This document shows positions 16,742 to 26,738 of a DNA stretch of 64,000 nucleotides, in pieces. Location of the stretch: positions 1 through 64,000 of the forward strand of contig WKFI01000006.1 of NCBI GenBank assembly GCA_014872875.1, in the 5' to 3' direction. The notes beneath the pieces are model-generated. The model was given only the letters and a program-made list of their open reading frames with translations, was not told the DNA's origin and did no database searches. The stretch's first letter is position 1. Each line of letters starts with the position of its first letter. Source of the DNA: Paracoccaceae bacterium. GTDB taxonomy: Bacteria; Pseudomonadota; Alphaproteobacteria; Rhodobacterales; Rhodobacteraceae. A program made the position numbers and the translations under genes.

Positions 16742-17785
16742 TCACCTCAGGTCTTCGAACGGATCATCCGCCGCCAGATCCGGCGTCCAGCCCAGCGTTT
16801 CAAAGGTCTGCGCCATGTGATCGGGCAGATCAGCGGTCACGGTGATGACCTTTTTGGTCACCGGATGTTCAAACGTCAGGCTGCGCGCATGCAGATGCAG
16901 TTTCTTGCTGATGATACCGCCCATCTGCGCGCCCCAGCCATCGCCCAGGTTTTCCTGCCCCGAGCCGCCATATTTGCCGTCACCCGCAATCGGATGTCCC
17001 ATCCCGGCCATATGCGCCCGCAATTGATGGGTGCGGCCCGTGACCGGTTCCATCGCCACCCAGGCCGCGCGCGAGGCGACGCGGTACAGCGTTGCATAAA
17101 GCGTATGCGCCCGTTTCGCGCCCGGCGTGTCGGCGATGTCGCGCGGATGCACGCAGATCATCTTTTCGCCTTCGCCCTTGGATCCATGCCCCGGCGCCTT
17201 GACCAGCCCGGCCTTGATCTCACCCAGATATGGCGTCGGTACCCCGGCCACCACGGCCCAATAGATCTTGTGCGTGTTGCGATGACGGAACGCCGCGGTC
17301 AATGCGGTTGCCGCAGGCCGTGTCCGCGCAAGCAGCAGCACACCGGACGTATCCTTGTCCAAGCGATGCACCAGCCTGGGGTTTTCCTCCAGTCCGAACC
17401 GCAGCGCGGCTCCCAACCCATCCACATGCTTGGTCTGCCCGCTGCCACCCTGCACCGGCAGACCAGGTGGTTTGTTCAGAGCAATGATGTGGTCGTCCTT
17501 GTAGATCACGCAGCCCTGGATCATCTTGGCATCCGCATCCGAAATCCGGTGTTCCCGCACTTCGGGCGTGTGGTCCTTGTCCGGCAGCGGCGGCACGCGC
17601 ACGGTCTGACCCTCTTCGACCCGGGTCGAAGCCTTGACTCGACCGCCATCCAGACGCAGCTCGCCCTTCCGGCACATCTTTTCGATGCGCCCCTGGCTCA
17701 CATGCGGATAAATCCGGCGCAGCCAGCGGTCGATCCGCTGGCCTGCATCATCGGCACCGATGGTGATCTGTTGAACGCGGCTCAT
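16742..17785 (-). CDS. rluC: 23S rRNA pseudouridine synthase, RluC-like
   Basis: RluC-type enzymes isomerise uridines 955, 2504 and 2580 of 23S rRNA (E. coli numbering). The 347-residue product has an N-terminal S4 RNA-binding domain (about 16-70) and the catalytic H-R-L-D-K-D-T-S-G motif at 140-148, with D143 the nucleophile, then G-R-T-H-Q-L-R-A-H and a late L-H-L-H-A-R segment. GAGGAG precedes the ATG, which overlaps the crcB stop by 4 bp. RluC rather than RluD is inferred from the sequence and the Rhodobacterales context. Confidence 0.9.
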   Translation of the reverse strand: MSRVQQITIGADDAGQRIDRWLRRIYPHVSQGRIEKMCRKGELRLDGGRVKASTRVEEGQTVRVPPLPDKDHTPEVREHRISDADAKMIQGCVIYKDDHIIALNKPPGLPVQGGSGQTKHVDGLGAALRFGLEENPRLVHRLDKDTSGVLLLARTRPAATALTAAFRHRNTHKIYWAVVAGVPTPYLGEIKAGLVKAPGHGSKGEGEKMICVHPRDIADTPGAKRAHTLYATLYRVASRAAWVAMEPVTGRTHQLRAHMAGMGHPIAGDGKYGGSGQENLGDGWGAQMGGIISKKLHLHARSLTFEHPVTKKVITVTADLPDHMAQTFETLGWTPDLAADDPFEDLR

Positions 17786-18162
17786 GCCAATACTCCTCGG
17801 GCTGCGGCCAGACCCAAAGCCAGACCGCCAACGGACAGCGCAACCGACAGCGCCACATATAAAACCGCGTGCGAGATCGCGCCGCGTTCGATCAGGTTCA
17901 TCGTCTCCAGCGAAAACGCTGAAAAGGTGGTGAAGCCGCCCAACAGGCCGGTCATAACGAAGGGGCTGTAGTGGGTCAGCCCTTTGTGGGCAGCCGTCAC
18001 AACGAACACCCCCATCAGGAACGAGCCCAGCACGTTGACCACGATGATCGCCAACGGGAATTCAGTATGGCCCATCACGCGCAGCACACCCACCCCCGTC
18101 AGATACCGAAGCGCCGCCCCGATTGCGCCGCCCAAAGCGACCAGAGATACCGATGAAATCAT
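17782..18162 (-). CDS. crcB: Fluoride ion channel CrcB/Fluc
   Basis: The 126-residue product has four predicted membrane helices and the Fluc motifs: G-G-A-I-G-A-A-L-R-Y near the start, N-V-L-G-S-F-L-M-G and the G-G-F-T-T-F-S-A-F-S-L-E core. It exports fluoride as a dual-topology dimer. ATG 18162 gives the normal length; the upstream in-frame extension to 18255 is rejected as too polar. It is the first gene of a crcB-rluC operon and is divergent from the serine hydrolase gene. No fluoride riboswitch was recognised upstream. Confidence 0.93.
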   Translation of the reverse strand: MISSVSLVALGGAIGAALRYLTGVGVLRVMGHTEFPLAIIVVNVLGSFLMGVFVVTAAHKGLTHYSPFVMTGLLGGFTTFSAFSLETMNLIERGAISHAVLYVALSVALSVGGLALGLAAARGVLA

Positions 18163-18277
18163 CCCCGGTCTGTCGCGCGAGAGGGAGTTGTTGTCAAGTT
18201 TTCCCCGCCTTGCAATGGTTGCAGGGCTGCTTGGGCCGCGCCACGTCGGGGACATGGCATTTTCAGAGGATCACAAG

Positions 18278-19315
18278 ATGAAACGAATTTCAGCACTGAT
18301 TTCAGCAGCGTTTCTAAGCAGCACGGCCGCCTTCGCCGGCGAAATCGAAGACTCGCTGCGCGCAGGTTTCGACCAGGGGACTCTGAACGGCCTGCACGGG
18401 GTGCTGGTTCAACGTGGTGATGACACCCTAGCCGAGATTTACTTTCAAGGGCCCGACGAACGCTGGGGTATGCCTTTGGGCGACAGGCAGTTCGGCCCCG
18501 ATGAACTGCATGACCTGCGATCGGTGAGCAAAAGCATCGTCAGCCTGTTGTACGGCATCGCGCTGGACAAGGGACTGGTGCCGCCGCCCGATGCGCCGCT
18601 GCTGGCCCAGTTCCCCAAACACGCAGATCTGTCGGACCCAAAACGCGATGCGATTACTATTGAAGATGTGCTGACCATGCTATTGGGTTTGGAGTGGAAC
18701 GAAAACCTCCCCTATACCGACCCGCGCAATTCCGAGATTGCGATGGAGCAAGCCCCGGACAAAGTCCGCTTCATCCTCTCCCGCCCGATTGTTGCCCCTC
18801 CCGGAACGCAATGGGTCTATTCCGGTGGAGCCACCGCACTGCTCGGTGAATTGATTGGGCGCGGCAGCGGTCAAAGCCTCGACCAGTTTGCCCAAACCCA
18901 CCTGTTCGCCCCCTTGGGCATCACTCAAGTCGATTGGGTGCCGGGGCTGGATGGCAGGGCCTCTGCCGCCTCCGGCCTGCGCCTGACCGCACGCGATCTG
19001 GCCCGGATCGGGCAGATGATTGCCAACTCAGGAACCTTCGACGGCAAGCAGATCGTCCCGTCGGATTGGCTGGTCCAAAGCCTGACTGCCCATGCCGACA
19101 CCGCAGGTCCGCTGCGCTATGGCTATCACTGGTGGCTCGCCCCCGAAGGCACGCCGCCTGTCTGGGCGGCGGGTCTGGGCAATGGCGGACAACAGCTGTC
19201 CATCGGCCGCGAAACAGGCACGATCATCGTGATTCAAGCCGGAAACTACAACAAACCGGATGGGTGGCGCTTGCCAGTCACGGTCATCAACTCCTACATC
19301 GCGCCCAATCTCTGA
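18278..19315 (+). CDS. Exported serine hydrolase of the class C beta-lactamase family
   Basis: The 345-residue protein has a signal peptide (K-R-I-S start, cleavage after T-A-A-F-A near residue 20) and the penicillin-binding-like serine hydrolase fold. The nucleophile motif is S-V-S-K (S-x-x-K), the second is Y-S-G (Y-x-x region), and a G-L-G-N-G-G-Q segment stands where the K-T-G-type motif is expected. Relatives include EstB esterases and D-aminopeptidases; true beta-lactamase activity is not implied. AGAGGA lies 7 nt before ATG 18278. Confidence 0.88.
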   Translation: MKRISALISAAFLSSTAAFAGEIEDSLRAGFDQGTLNGLHGVLVQRGDDTLAEIYFQGPDERWGMPLGDRQFGPDELHDLRSVSKSIVSLLYGIALDKGLVPPPDAPLLAQFPKHADLSDPKRDAITIEDVLTMLLGLEWNENLPYTDPRNSEIAMEQAPDKVRFILSRPIVAPPGTQWVYSGGATALLGELIGRGSGQSLDQFAQTHLFAPLGITQVDWVPGLDGRASAASGLRLTARDLARIGQMIANSGTFDGKQIVPSDWLVQSLTAHADTAGPLRYGYHWWLAPEGTPPVWAAGLGNGGQQLSIGRETGTIIVIQAGNYNKPDGWRLPVTVINSYIAPNL

Positions 19316-19336
19316 CACCTGCGATCTGATCCCGGC

Positions 19337-20146
19337 TCAGATGTTGCCGAAATCGCCGTGGCGTCCGGCCCCATCCCGGAACCGTGCGGCTCCGGCCGTC
19401 CCCTCTTTGGTGATGGCGTCACAGCCGTGTTGCCATTCATGATGCAGCGCATCGCGCACGGACATCCCCCGCGTGGCAATGATCGAAGCCCGGTCTGCCC
19501 GCACCGCCTCCTGCGGGAAGCGGGCGATTTCATGCGCCATCGCCTCGGCCGCGGCGCGCGCTTCGCCATGCGGCACGACCTTTTCGGCCAGCCCGATCCG
19601 TTCGCATTCCTCCGCCGGGACCTTGCGACCCGTCAATGCGATCTCCAGCGCCTTTCCCTGCCCCACCAGCCGCGGCAGACGTACCGTGCCGCCATCCATC
19701 AGCGTGATCCCCCAACGTCGGCAATAAACCCCCAGATAGGCGGTTTCAGCCATGACCCGCATGTCGGCCCACAGCGCCAACTCCATCCCCCCCGCAACCG
19801 CCGGGCCTTCCACCGCCGCAATCACCGGCTTGCTCAATTCCAGACGCGACGGCCCCAAGGGCCCCGGGCCCGGCGGGACGGACGGCTCTGCAGGCACAAC
19901 ATGATCCTGGAAATACGCCTCGCGCAGGGCGTCATCCTGCAGTGTAGCCGCCAGTTTCAGATCCCACCCGGCACAGAAACTGCCGCCTTTGCCCCAGAGC
20001 ACGGCAACCGAGGCGTCGCTGGCGTCAAATTCCAAGCAAGCATCGTGCAGCGCCTGCGCACTGTCACGGTCCATCGCGTTGCGCGCTTCGGGACGGTCGT
20101 GAATGATGGTCCAGACCGGACCGTTCTTTTCGATTCTGATGGTCAT
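19337..20146 (-). CDS. Crotonase/enoyl-CoA hydratase family protein
   Basis: The 269-residue product has the crotonase fold with the oxyanion-hole segments S-F-C-A-G-W-D-L and P-A-V-A-G-G-M-E-L-A. The first catalytic glutamate is present (G-G-M-E-L). The position of the second glutamate is occupied differently: Y-C-R-R-W-G-I-T-L-M-D-G-G-T, a pattern of a subgroup that is probably not a classical hydratase. A CoA-ester substrate is likely but unknown. AGAGGAGA precedes the ATG. It stands alone, convergent with the serine hydrolase gene. Confidence 0.88.
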   Translation of the reverse strand: MTIRIEKNGPVWTIIHDRPEARNAMDRDSAQALHDACLEFDASDASVAVLWGKGGSFCAGWDLKLAATLQDDALREAYFQDHVVPAEPSVPPGPGPLGPSRLELSKPVIAAVEGPAVAGGMELALWADMRVMAETAYLGVYCRRWGITLMDGGTVRLPRLVGQGKALEIALTGRKVPAEECERIGLAEKVVPHGEARAAAEAMAHEIARFPQEAVRADRASIIATRGMSVRDALHHEWQHGCDAITKEGTAGAARFRDGAGRHGDFGNI

Positions 20147-20233
20147 GTGTGTCTCCTCTGTCCTGCTCAGGGAAGCGGAACACAGAGGATTGCGTCACGT
20201 TGAACGCGACGGCGCAGCACGATTTACCCTGCG

Positions 20234-21559
20234 TCAGTCACCGGAATTGCGCTGCAGACGCAGTTTGGCGAAATACTCGGACCGCTTCTTCAACTCCCGT
20301 TCAAACCCGCGTTCGACGGGCTGATACAGCACCGGGCGCTTCACACCGTCAGGGAAATAGTTCTGACCGGAAAATCCGTCCTCGGCGTCGTGATCATAAG
20401 CATAGCCATCCCCGTAACCCTGATCCTTCATCAACCGCGTCGGCGCGTTCAGGATGTGCTTGGGTGGCGGTGCACTGCCCGTTGTCTTGGCCAGACGCCG
20501 CGCGGCCTTGATCCCGACGTAAACCGCATTCGATTTCGGGGCGAGCGCCAGGTAAACTGCAGCATTGGCCAGCGCCAGCTCTCCTTCGGGGCTGCCAAGC
20601 CGTTCATACGTGTTCCAGGCGTTCAGGCAGACGGTATTGGCTTGCGGGTCCGCCAGTCCGATATCCTCGGTAGACATCATCGTCAGTCGCCGCGCTAGAA
20701 AGCGTGGGTCTTCGCCCCCCTCCAGCATCCTTGCCAGCCAATACAGCGCTGCATCCGGGTCGGATCCACGGATGGATTTGTGCAGGGCCGAGATCAGGTT
20801 GTAATGCTCATCCCCGGACTTGTCGAACTTCGCCGCGCGCCGCATCAACCGCACCGACAGCTGGTCACTGTTCAGCTTTGTTTCAACCGTCCAGGCGCTC
20901 ACCTGTTCGATCAGGTTCAGCAACGCCCGCCCGTCGCCATCGGCCATCTCCAGCAGTGCGTCCCGTGCGTGTCCGTCCAACGGCAGCGCCCGCCCCAGCT
21001 CCTTCTCCGCCCGCTGGGCCAGCCGTTCCAGATCGGCCAGCGATAGCCGTTCGAGAACCAGAACCTGCGAACGGCTGAGCACGGCGGCGTTCAGCTCGAA
21101 ACTTGGGTTTTCGGTCGTAGCGCCCACCAGAAGGATTGTGCCGTCTTCCATATACGGCAGGAACCCGTCCTGCTGGGCCTTGTTGAAACGGTGGATTTCA
21201 TCGACGAACAGCAGTGTCCCCTGCCCGTTCTGCCGCCGGACCTTGGCCGCCTCAAAGACCTTTTTCAGGTCCGGCACCCCGGTGAAGATCGCACTGATCT
21301 GGACGAAATGCAGATCAGTTTCCTGTGCCAACAACCTGGCAATCGTGGTTTTGCCAACCCCGGGCGGCCCCCAGAAGATCAGCGAACTCAGCGACCCATT
21401 GGCCAGCATCACACCCAACGGTGCCTCTGGCCCCAGCACCTGTTCCTGCCCGATCACCTCGGACAGCGATTGCGGTCGCATCCTGTCGGCGAGAGGCCGG
21501 GTGCGGACCTCTACCGCCTTGCCCTTTGGCGTATCACCGCTGTCGAACAGATCCGCCAT
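20234..21559 (-). CDS. rarA: Replication-associated recombination protein RarA (MgsA)
   Basis: The 441-residue AAA+ ATPase is related to clamp loaders and RuvB and acts at stalled replication forks. Seen are R-P-x-x-L-x-E-V-I-G-Q-E, Walker A G-P-P-G-V-G-K-T-T, Walker B F-V-D-E-I-H-R-F, the G-A-T-T-E-N-P sensor I region and a C-terminal domain with the A-R-R-L motif. ATG 21559 lies one base after the degP-like stop, so the two are co-transcribed; the longer upstream frame overlaps that gene and is not used. Confidence 0.95.
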   Translation of the reverse strand: MADLFDSGDTPKGKAVEVRTRPLADRMRPQSLSEVIGQEQVLGPEAPLGVMLANGSLSSLIFWGPPGVGKTTIARLLAQETDLHFVQISAIFTGVPDLKKVFEAAKVRRQNGQGTLLFVDEIHRFNKAQQDGFLPYMEDGTILLVGATTENPSFELNAAVLSRSQVLVLERLSLADLERLAQRAEKELGRALPLDGHARDALLEMADGDGRALLNLIEQVSAWTVETKLNSDQLSVRLMRRAAKFDKSGDEHYNLISALHKSIRGSDPDAALYWLARMLEGGEDPRFLARRLTMMSTEDIGLADPQANTVCLNAWNTYERLGSPEGELALANAAVYLALAPKSNAVYVGIKAARRLAKTTGSAPPPKHILNAPTRLMKDQGYGDGYAYDHDAEDGFSGQNYFPDGVKRPVLYQPVERGFERELKKRSEYFAKLRLQRNSGD

Positions 21560-21560
21560 C

Positions 21561-22958
21561 TTACAGCCGGAATCGCAGGCTGACACGTTGGCCACGCCGC
21601 AGCAGATCGAACCGCATCCGCCGACCGCTATCGCGCAGCGCCTTGTCCACATCGCCGGGGGTTTCGATCTCGACCCCGTTGACGGCCAACACGACATCGG
21701 CGGGCTGCAATCCGGCCCGAGCGCCATAAGGCCCCGGATCGGTCACGACGACCCCTTCCAGCGACAAGGGCAATCCCAGGCTTGCAATCAGCGCCGGGTT
21801 CACCCGTGCCACGGCCAACCCCGGTAAAGGCGTGCGATCCCCCATCAGCACCGGGTCCGACGGCGGATCATCCGGCGCCACCATCATGGCAACGTCGATC
21901 ACCTCTTCTTCTCCACCTCGCCAACGCGCAATTTTTGATACGCCGCCCAGACCCGCAACGGTCATGCGGAACACCATCTCGGATGGGGAGTTCACCACCT
22001 GCCCATCAACTTCGGTGATGACGTCGCCCACCTTGAACCCAGCCGCCACAAAAGGGCTGGCCTCGTGCAGATCGGAAATCACCATGCCTTCGGGTAGGTC
22101 CATCCCCAGCGAAGCCGCTAGATCGGCATCCACAGGCTGACCGGCCATGCCCGCCCACGGGCGCTGGAACTCTTCGGCGCCATCCTGAGCCTGCCTCACG
22201 AATTCGCGTACCAGATTGGCCGGAATGGCAAAACCGATCCCGTTCGATCCGCCCGATCGGCTGAGGATACGCGTGTTGATTCCGATCAGGTCGCCATTCA
22301 CGTCGATCAGCGCCCCGCCCGAATTTCCCGGGTTGATCGGCGCATCTGTCTGAATGAAATAGCCCAGTCCGCCGCCGGTCGCTGCTCCGGACCGTGCCAG
22401 ACCAGACACGATCCCGCTGCTGACCGTCTGGCCCACGCCAAACGGATTGCCGATGGCCAGCACCAGTTCGCCGACCTCGACCTCATCACTGTCACGCAGG
22501 GGAATGTGCGGCAGGTCGGACACCTCCTCCAACTGCAGGATCGCCAGATCGCTGGCCTTGTCCCCCAACACCACCCGCGCGTTGTATTCGCGCCGGTCAT
22601 TGGTCACGACACGGATCTCGGTCGCCATGCCCACCACGTGATAATTCGACACGACGATCCCGTTCTCGGACAGGATTACTCCAGACCCCAGCGAGTTCTG
22701 CACCCGCGGCCGCGCCTGTCCGAAACCACGAAAGAAATCGTCAAAGAATGGATCACTCATAAAAGGCGAACGCTGCGGCTGCTGCGTTACGATCTTGGCA
22801 TAGATATTCACCACCGCCGGGGCCGCCTCCTTGATGAGCGGCGCAAAACCCAGCGATATTTCGGTTTGGCTCTTGGGGATCGTGGTCTCGGCCTTGGCAA
22901 GTGATGCAGGAGAGATCAGCCCAATGCTGAAAAGAGTGGCAATAACAAAGCGCAGCAT
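21561..22958 (-). CDS. Periplasmic Do-type serine protease (DegP/HtrA family)
   Basis: The 465-residue protein has a signal peptide (1-23), a trypsin-like domain with catalytic H107 (S-N-Y-H-V-V), D137 (S-D-L-A-I-L) and S213 (N-P-G-N-S-G-G), then two PDZ domains. Such proteases degrade or refold damaged envelope proteins. AAGGAA lies 5 nt before ATG 22958; the alternative ATG at 22973 has a G-run. The gene is immediately followed by rarA, a pairing I expect in Rhodobacterales. Confidence 0.95.
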   Translation of the reverse strand: MLRFVIATLFSIGLISPASLAKAETTIPKSQTEISLGFAPLIKEAAPAVVNIYAKIVTQQPQRSPFMSDPFFDDFFRGFGQARPRVQNSLGSGVILSENGIVVSNYHVVGMATEIRVVTNDRREYNARVVLGDKASDLAILQLEEVSDLPHIPLRDSDEVEVGELVLAIGNPFGVGQTVSSGIVSGLARSGAATGGGLGYFIQTDAPINPGNSGGALIDVNGDLIGINTRILSRSGGSNGIGFAIPANLVREFVRQAQDGAEEFQRPWAGMAGQPVDADLAASLGMDLPEGMVISDLHEASPFVAAGFKVGDVITEVDGQVVNSPSEMVFRMTVAGLGGVSKIARWRGGEEEVIDVAMMVAPDDPPSDPVLMGDRTPLPGLAVARVNPALIASLGLPLSLEGVVVTDPGPYGARAGLQPADVVLAVNGVEIETPGDVDKALRDSGRRMRFDLLRRGQRVSLRFRL

Positions 22959-23231
22959 ATCGGTTCCTTGCATGTCGTGCCCCCCGATATGCGGAGACTG
23001 CGCCACGATTGCAAGCTGCGCAGCTATTGTGTGCCGGTGCGGGAGCCTCGTTTGTACCGCCTGGACACCGCCCCGCCACCTTTGGACGGCAGATCAGGGC
23101 AACTCGATCCTCAAGAACGCGAATGCCCCCGACCCTCAGACCCTCCGATTGGACAAACCCTGAACGCCAGAGACGGTGAACGCTCCCTCAAACAAACCTG
23201 CGTCTGCAAACCATCGCATGATCCGAAAAAT

Positions 23232-23308
23232 TGGCGACCCCGGCAGGATTCGAACCTGCAACCTGCCCCTTAGGAGGGGGCTGCTCTATCCAGTTGAGCC
23301 ACGGGGCC
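23232..23308 (-). tRNA. tRNA-Arg (anticodon CCT)
   Basis: A 77-nt cloverleaf reads from GGCCCCG at 23308 down to CGGGGTC plus discriminator G and an encoded CCA. The anticodon loop CTCCTAA gives anticodon CCT for AGG codons. The T arm carries G-G-T-T-C-G-A-A-T-C-C, and the D arm has the expected G-C-T-C and G-A-G-C. It lies between the degP-like gene and a divergent LacI regulator. I see no integrase or duplicated tRNA end beside it. Confidence 0.96.
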
Positions 23309-23438
23309 ATCCAACGCTGACATAACGCAGCCGCGAAACCTTGTCACCGGGTTTGTGACAGGCTTTGTGGTGGATTGTCTAATGCACAATGATTGCGATA
23401 ACGTATTTTCAAAGCGATTAAGAAGAAGGCAGACATCC

Positions 23439-24464
23439 GTGACATTGGACAACAAACGCCCCCTGACCCTGCGCGACGTCTCAGAAGCGACCGGGGTTTC
23501 CGAAATGACCGTCAGCCGCGTCCTGCGCAACCGGGGTGATGTGTCTGAACGCACACGGGAAAAGGTGCTCACCGCAGCCAAGGAGCTGGGCTATGTGCCC
23601 AACAAGATCGCCGGGGCCCTGGCCTCCAGCCGGGTCAACCTGGTGGCGGTGATCATCCCCTCCCTCTCGAACATGGTCTTTCCCGAGGTCCTGACCGGCG
23701 TCAACAAGGTGCTGGAAAACACCGAGTTGCAGCCGGTTGTCGGCGTCACAGACTACCTGCCCGAGAAGGAGGAGAAGGTTCTTTACGAAATGCTGTCGTG
23801 GCGGCCGTCTGGCGTGATCATCGCAGGCCTTGAACATACTGAGGCCGCACGCGCCATGCTGAATGCGTCCGGCATTCCGGTGGTCGAGATCATGGATACC
23901 GATGGCAAGCCGGTAGACGCGATGGTCGGCATCTCGCATCGGCGCGCTGGGCGCGAAATGGCCAAGGCGATTCTCAAGGCGGGGTATCGCCATATCGGCT
24001 TCATGGGCACCAAGATGCCGTTGGATCACCGGGCCCGCAAACGGTTCGAAGGCTTCACCGAGGCGCTGGCAAAAGAAGGCGTCGAGATCGAAGATCGCGC
24101 CTTTTATTCCGGCGGATCGGCTTTGGCCAAGGGACGCGAGATGACGCAGGAGATGCTGGAACGCTCGCCCGAGCTGGACTTCCTCTACTACTCCAACGAC
24201 ATGATCGGTGCGGGCGGACTGCTCTATCTGCTCGACCAGGGCATTGACGTTCCCGGCCAGATCGGGCTTGCGGGCTTCAACGGCGTCGAGCTGCTGCAGG
24301 GACTGCCCCGGCAATTGGCCACCATGGATGCCTGTCGGCAGGAGATCGGACGCAAGGCAGCCGAGATCATCGCCGCGCAGCTGGAAGATCCCGACAGCGA
24401 GATCGAAACCCGCGTCACGCTGACCCCGACGATCAGCTTCGGCGACACGCTGAAACGCCGCTGA
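23439..24464 (+). CDS. LacI/GntR-family transcriptional regulator
   Basis: The 341-residue protein (GTG 23439) has an N-terminal LacI helix-turn-helix (T-L-R-D-V-S-E-A-T-G-V-S-E-M-T-V-S-R-V-L-R) with the hinge-helix segment A-L-A-S-S-R, then a periplasmic-binding-protein-like sugar-sensing domain. It resembles gluconate regulators such as GntR, which is a guess. The frame is open from 23355, but those residues are not family-like; AGAAGG lies about 9 nt before the GTG. It is followed after 6 bp by a YcaQ-like gene rather than by sugar genes, so its targets must lie elsewhere. Confidence 0.9.
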   Translation: MTLDNKRPLTLRDVSEATGVSEMTVSRVLRNRGDVSERTREKVLTAAKELGYVPNKIAGALASSRVNLVAVIIPSLSNMVFPEVLTGVNKVLENTELQPVVGVTDYLPEKEEKVLYEMLSWRPSGVIIAGLEHTEAARAMLNASGIPVVEIMDTDGKPVDAMVGISHRRAGREMAKAILKAGYRHIGFMGTKMPLDHRARKRFEGFTEALAKEGVEIEDRAFYSGGSALAKGREMTQEMLERSPELDFLYYSNDMIGAGGLLYLLDQGIDVPGQIGLAGFNGVELLQGLPRQLATMDACRQEIGRKAAEIIAAQLEDPDSEIETRVTLTPTISFGDTLKRR

Positions 24465-24470
24465 CCGGGC

Positions 24471-25679
24471 GTGATCCGAACCCTCGACACCAAAACCGCG
24501 CGGCGGATCTTTCTGGACCGCCACGCCTTGGCCGAAAGCCCAAGCGGCCCGGCCAAAGGCGATGATCTGCTGCAGATGATCCACCGGCTGGGCTTTGTTC
24601 AGCTCGACAGCATCAACACGGTGGCGCGTGCCCATGACATGATCCTGTTTTCGCGTCGCCCGACCTATCGCCCGAAGAATTTAAAGCGGCTTTACGAAAA
24701 AGATCGCGCGCTGTTCGAACACTGGACCCATGACGCCGCGGTCATCCCGATGGCCTTCTACCGCCACTGGCATCTCCGCTTTCTGCGCGATGCGGATGTC
24801 CTGAAAGCCCGCTACAAGAACTGGCACCGCGACGGGTTCGAGGCCCGGTTTCAAACCGTTCTGGACCAGATCCGCGACCACGGTCCGGTCAGCTCCTCGG
24901 ATGTCGGCAAGGACGAAAAGAAGGGATCGGGTGGCTGGTGGGATTGGCATCCATCAAAGACTGCACTGGAATACCTCTGGCGTTCGGGCGCGCTGACCGT
25001 GGTCGGACGCAGCGGGTTCAAGAAGGTTTATGACCTGACCGACCGGGTGATCGAGCGCGACATGTGCCCCGGCGCCCTGCCGTGCGAAGCCGAAGAGACC
25101 GTGGACTGGCTGTGCAACGCTGCCCTCGACCGGCTGGGCTTTGCGACCTCGGGGGAATTGGCGGCGTTTTGGGACACCGCCTCTCCAGCCGAAACCCGGG
25201 CCTGGTGCGAACGAGGGCTGCAAAGCGGCATGCTGGAGGAGGCGCAGATCACCTGCACCGACGGACGCCTGCGTAAGGTGGTCATGCGCCCCGACTTGTT
25301 GGACAAACCTCCGCTGGCGCCGCCATCTTCACGCATCCGCGTGCTCAGCCCCTTTGACCCCGCCCTGCGCGACCGACAACGGGCCGAGCGGCTCTTTGGC
25401 TTCGACTACCGGATCGAAGTCTTTGTCCCGGCGGCCAAACGCAAATACGGCTATTATGTCTTCCCCCTGCTCGAAGGCGATCGCCTGATCGGACGTATCG
25501 ACATGAAGGCCGACCGCCCCGCCCGCACCCTGCGGGTCACCGCGCTCTGGCCCGAACGCAAGATAAAATGGTCCAAGTCCCGACAAACCCGGCTCGACGC
25601 CGAACTGGACCGCCTGTCCCGGTTCGCCGATCTGGATCAGGTGTCGTTTCAGGACGGCTGGCTGCGCGAAGCAAAATAG
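24471..25679 (+). CDS. YcaQ/AlkX-family winged-helix DNA glycosylase-like protein
   Basis: The 402-residue product matches the HTH_42 winged-helix family that includes E. coli YcaQ and Streptomyces AlkZ, glycosylases that unhook DNA interstrand crosslinks. The G-F-V-Q-L-D-S-I segment near residues 41-48 contains the family Q-x-D catalytic motif, followed by R-A-H-D. W-W-D-W-H-P-S-K-x-A-L-E-Y-L-W and the late R-V-L-S-P-F-D-P segment are also typical. It starts with GTG 6 bp after the LacI gene, so the two probably share a transcript. Confidence 0.85.
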   Translation: MIRTLDTKTARRIFLDRHALAESPSGPAKGDDLLQMIHRLGFVQLDSINTVARAHDMILFSRRPTYRPKNLKRLYEKDRALFEHWTHDAAVIPMAFYRHWHLRFLRDADVLKARYKNWHRDGFEARFQTVLDQIRDHGPVSSSDVGKDEKKGSGGWWDWHPSKTALEYLWRSGALTVVGRSGFKKVYDLTDRVIERDMCPGALPCEAEETVDWLCNAALDRLGFATSGELAAFWDTASPAETRAWCERGLQSGMLEEAQITCTDGRLRKVVMRPDLLDKPPLAPPSSRIRVLSPFDPALRDRQRAERLFGFDYRIEVFVPAAKRKYGYYVFPLLEGDRLIGRIDMKADRPARTLRVTALWPERKIKWSKSRQTRLDAELDRLSRFADLDQVSFQDGWLREAK

Positions 25680-25697
25680 CGCTGCATTCGAAAAAAA

Positions 25698-26738
25698 TCA
25701 CAGCTCGCCGGTGTCCGACATCATCACCGCGATGAACCGGGTGGTCGGAATTTCGGCCAGAATGATCACCACCATCGCTGTCAGCGGGATCGCCAGGATC
25801 GCCCCCATCATCCCCCAAAGCGCCGTCCAGATCGCAAGCGACAACAGCACGGTAAACGGGCTCAGATTCACCGACCGACCCAGAAATTTCGGCTCCACAT
25901 AATACCCCACGATCATCTGTGGGATCACCAACACCACCAATGCGATCAACGCATGTCCAAAAGAGGCAAACTGGATCAGGCTCATCGTCACCGGAAACAC
26001 CACCGCGATGATCGAGCCGATATAGGGAATGTAGTTCAACAGACCGATCAGAATGGCCCAAAAGGCCGGGTGTTCGATCCCCAAAAGGATCAGGAACATG
26101 TAAGACACCAATCCCAACACCACATTGACCAGCGTCTTTGCCGCCAGATAACCGCCGATCCGCTCATTGATCCGGCGCACGATGTCCAGTGTCTGTTCGG
26201 CCTGATGCGGGTCGCCCATGGCGCGACGGGTTTTGTCGGGCAGGGTATCCAATTCAGCCAGCAGGAACACCGCATAAAGCGCCGCCGCCACAATGACAGA
26301 CCCACCGCTGCTGATCGTGGACAGCGCGACCGGCATCAAGTTGGTCACGTCCACCAGCTCGACCAGATATTCGGACAGGTTGGCCCAGTTCGGCACCGAC
26401 CTCACCCCGAGGAAATGCAGGAAATTGTCCTGCAGCACATCGAAATTGTCCCGATACTCGAGGATCGAGGCTGAAATCGTCGTCGCGTTCGACGTAATGA
26501 AACTCGCCAACACCATGAAACTGACGGTAAAGCCCACCAGCACCAGCAAACGCCGTCCCCGTCGCGGCAACAGGCCGATGACCGGGACCTGCGCCATCGC
26601 CTCGGCCGCGGTGGTCAGGATATACACCGCAATAACCCCGACCAGAACCGGCAGGATTATGGACTGCCCGATGACGGCCAGCCAGCCGACCATCAGCATC
26701 AGGGCCACCGAATAGGTCACGACCGCCAGTTTATGCAT
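25698..26738 (-). CDS. AI-2E family transporter (PerM/YdiK-like)
   Basis: The 346-residue integral membrane protein has about eight hydrophobic helices and the family architecture: paired N-terminal helices, a long amphipathic loop (about 70-140), then the conserved [10 protein letters not shown] segment and a final helix set. Members have been linked to autoinducer-2 export or sodium/proton antiport; the substrate cannot be assigned. GAGG precedes the ATG. It is convergent with the YcaQ-like gene and divergent from serC. Confidence 0.88.
   Translation of the reverse strand: MHKLAVVTYSVALMLMVGWLAVIGQSIILPVLVGVIAVYILTTAAEAMAQVPVIGLLPRRGRRLLVLVGFTVSFMVLASFITSNATTISASILEYRDNFDVLQDNFLHFLGVRSVPNWANLSEYLVELVDVTNLMPVALSTISSGGSVIVAAALYAVFLLAELDTLPDKTRRAMGDPHQAEQTLDIVRRINERIGGYLAAKTLVNVVLGLVSYMFLILLGIEHPAFWAILIGLLNYIPYIGSIIAVVFPVTMSLIQFASFGHALIALVVLVIPQMIVGYYVEPKFLGRSVNLSPFTVLLSLAIWTALWGMMGAILAIPLTAMVVIILAEIPTTRFIAVMMSDTGEL

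Noticed and set aside
18278-19315. Antibiotic-resistance beta-lactamase
   Set aside because: The fold is shared with many esterases and peptidases, and the third motif is not a clear K-T-G.
23232-23308. tRNA-Arg as an integration site
   Set aside because: No integrase, no duplicated tRNA 3' end and ordinary housekeeping genes on both sides.
23385-23420. LacI-type operator upstream of the LacI regulator
   Set aside because: GATAACGTATTTTC is only partly symmetric; too weak to call.
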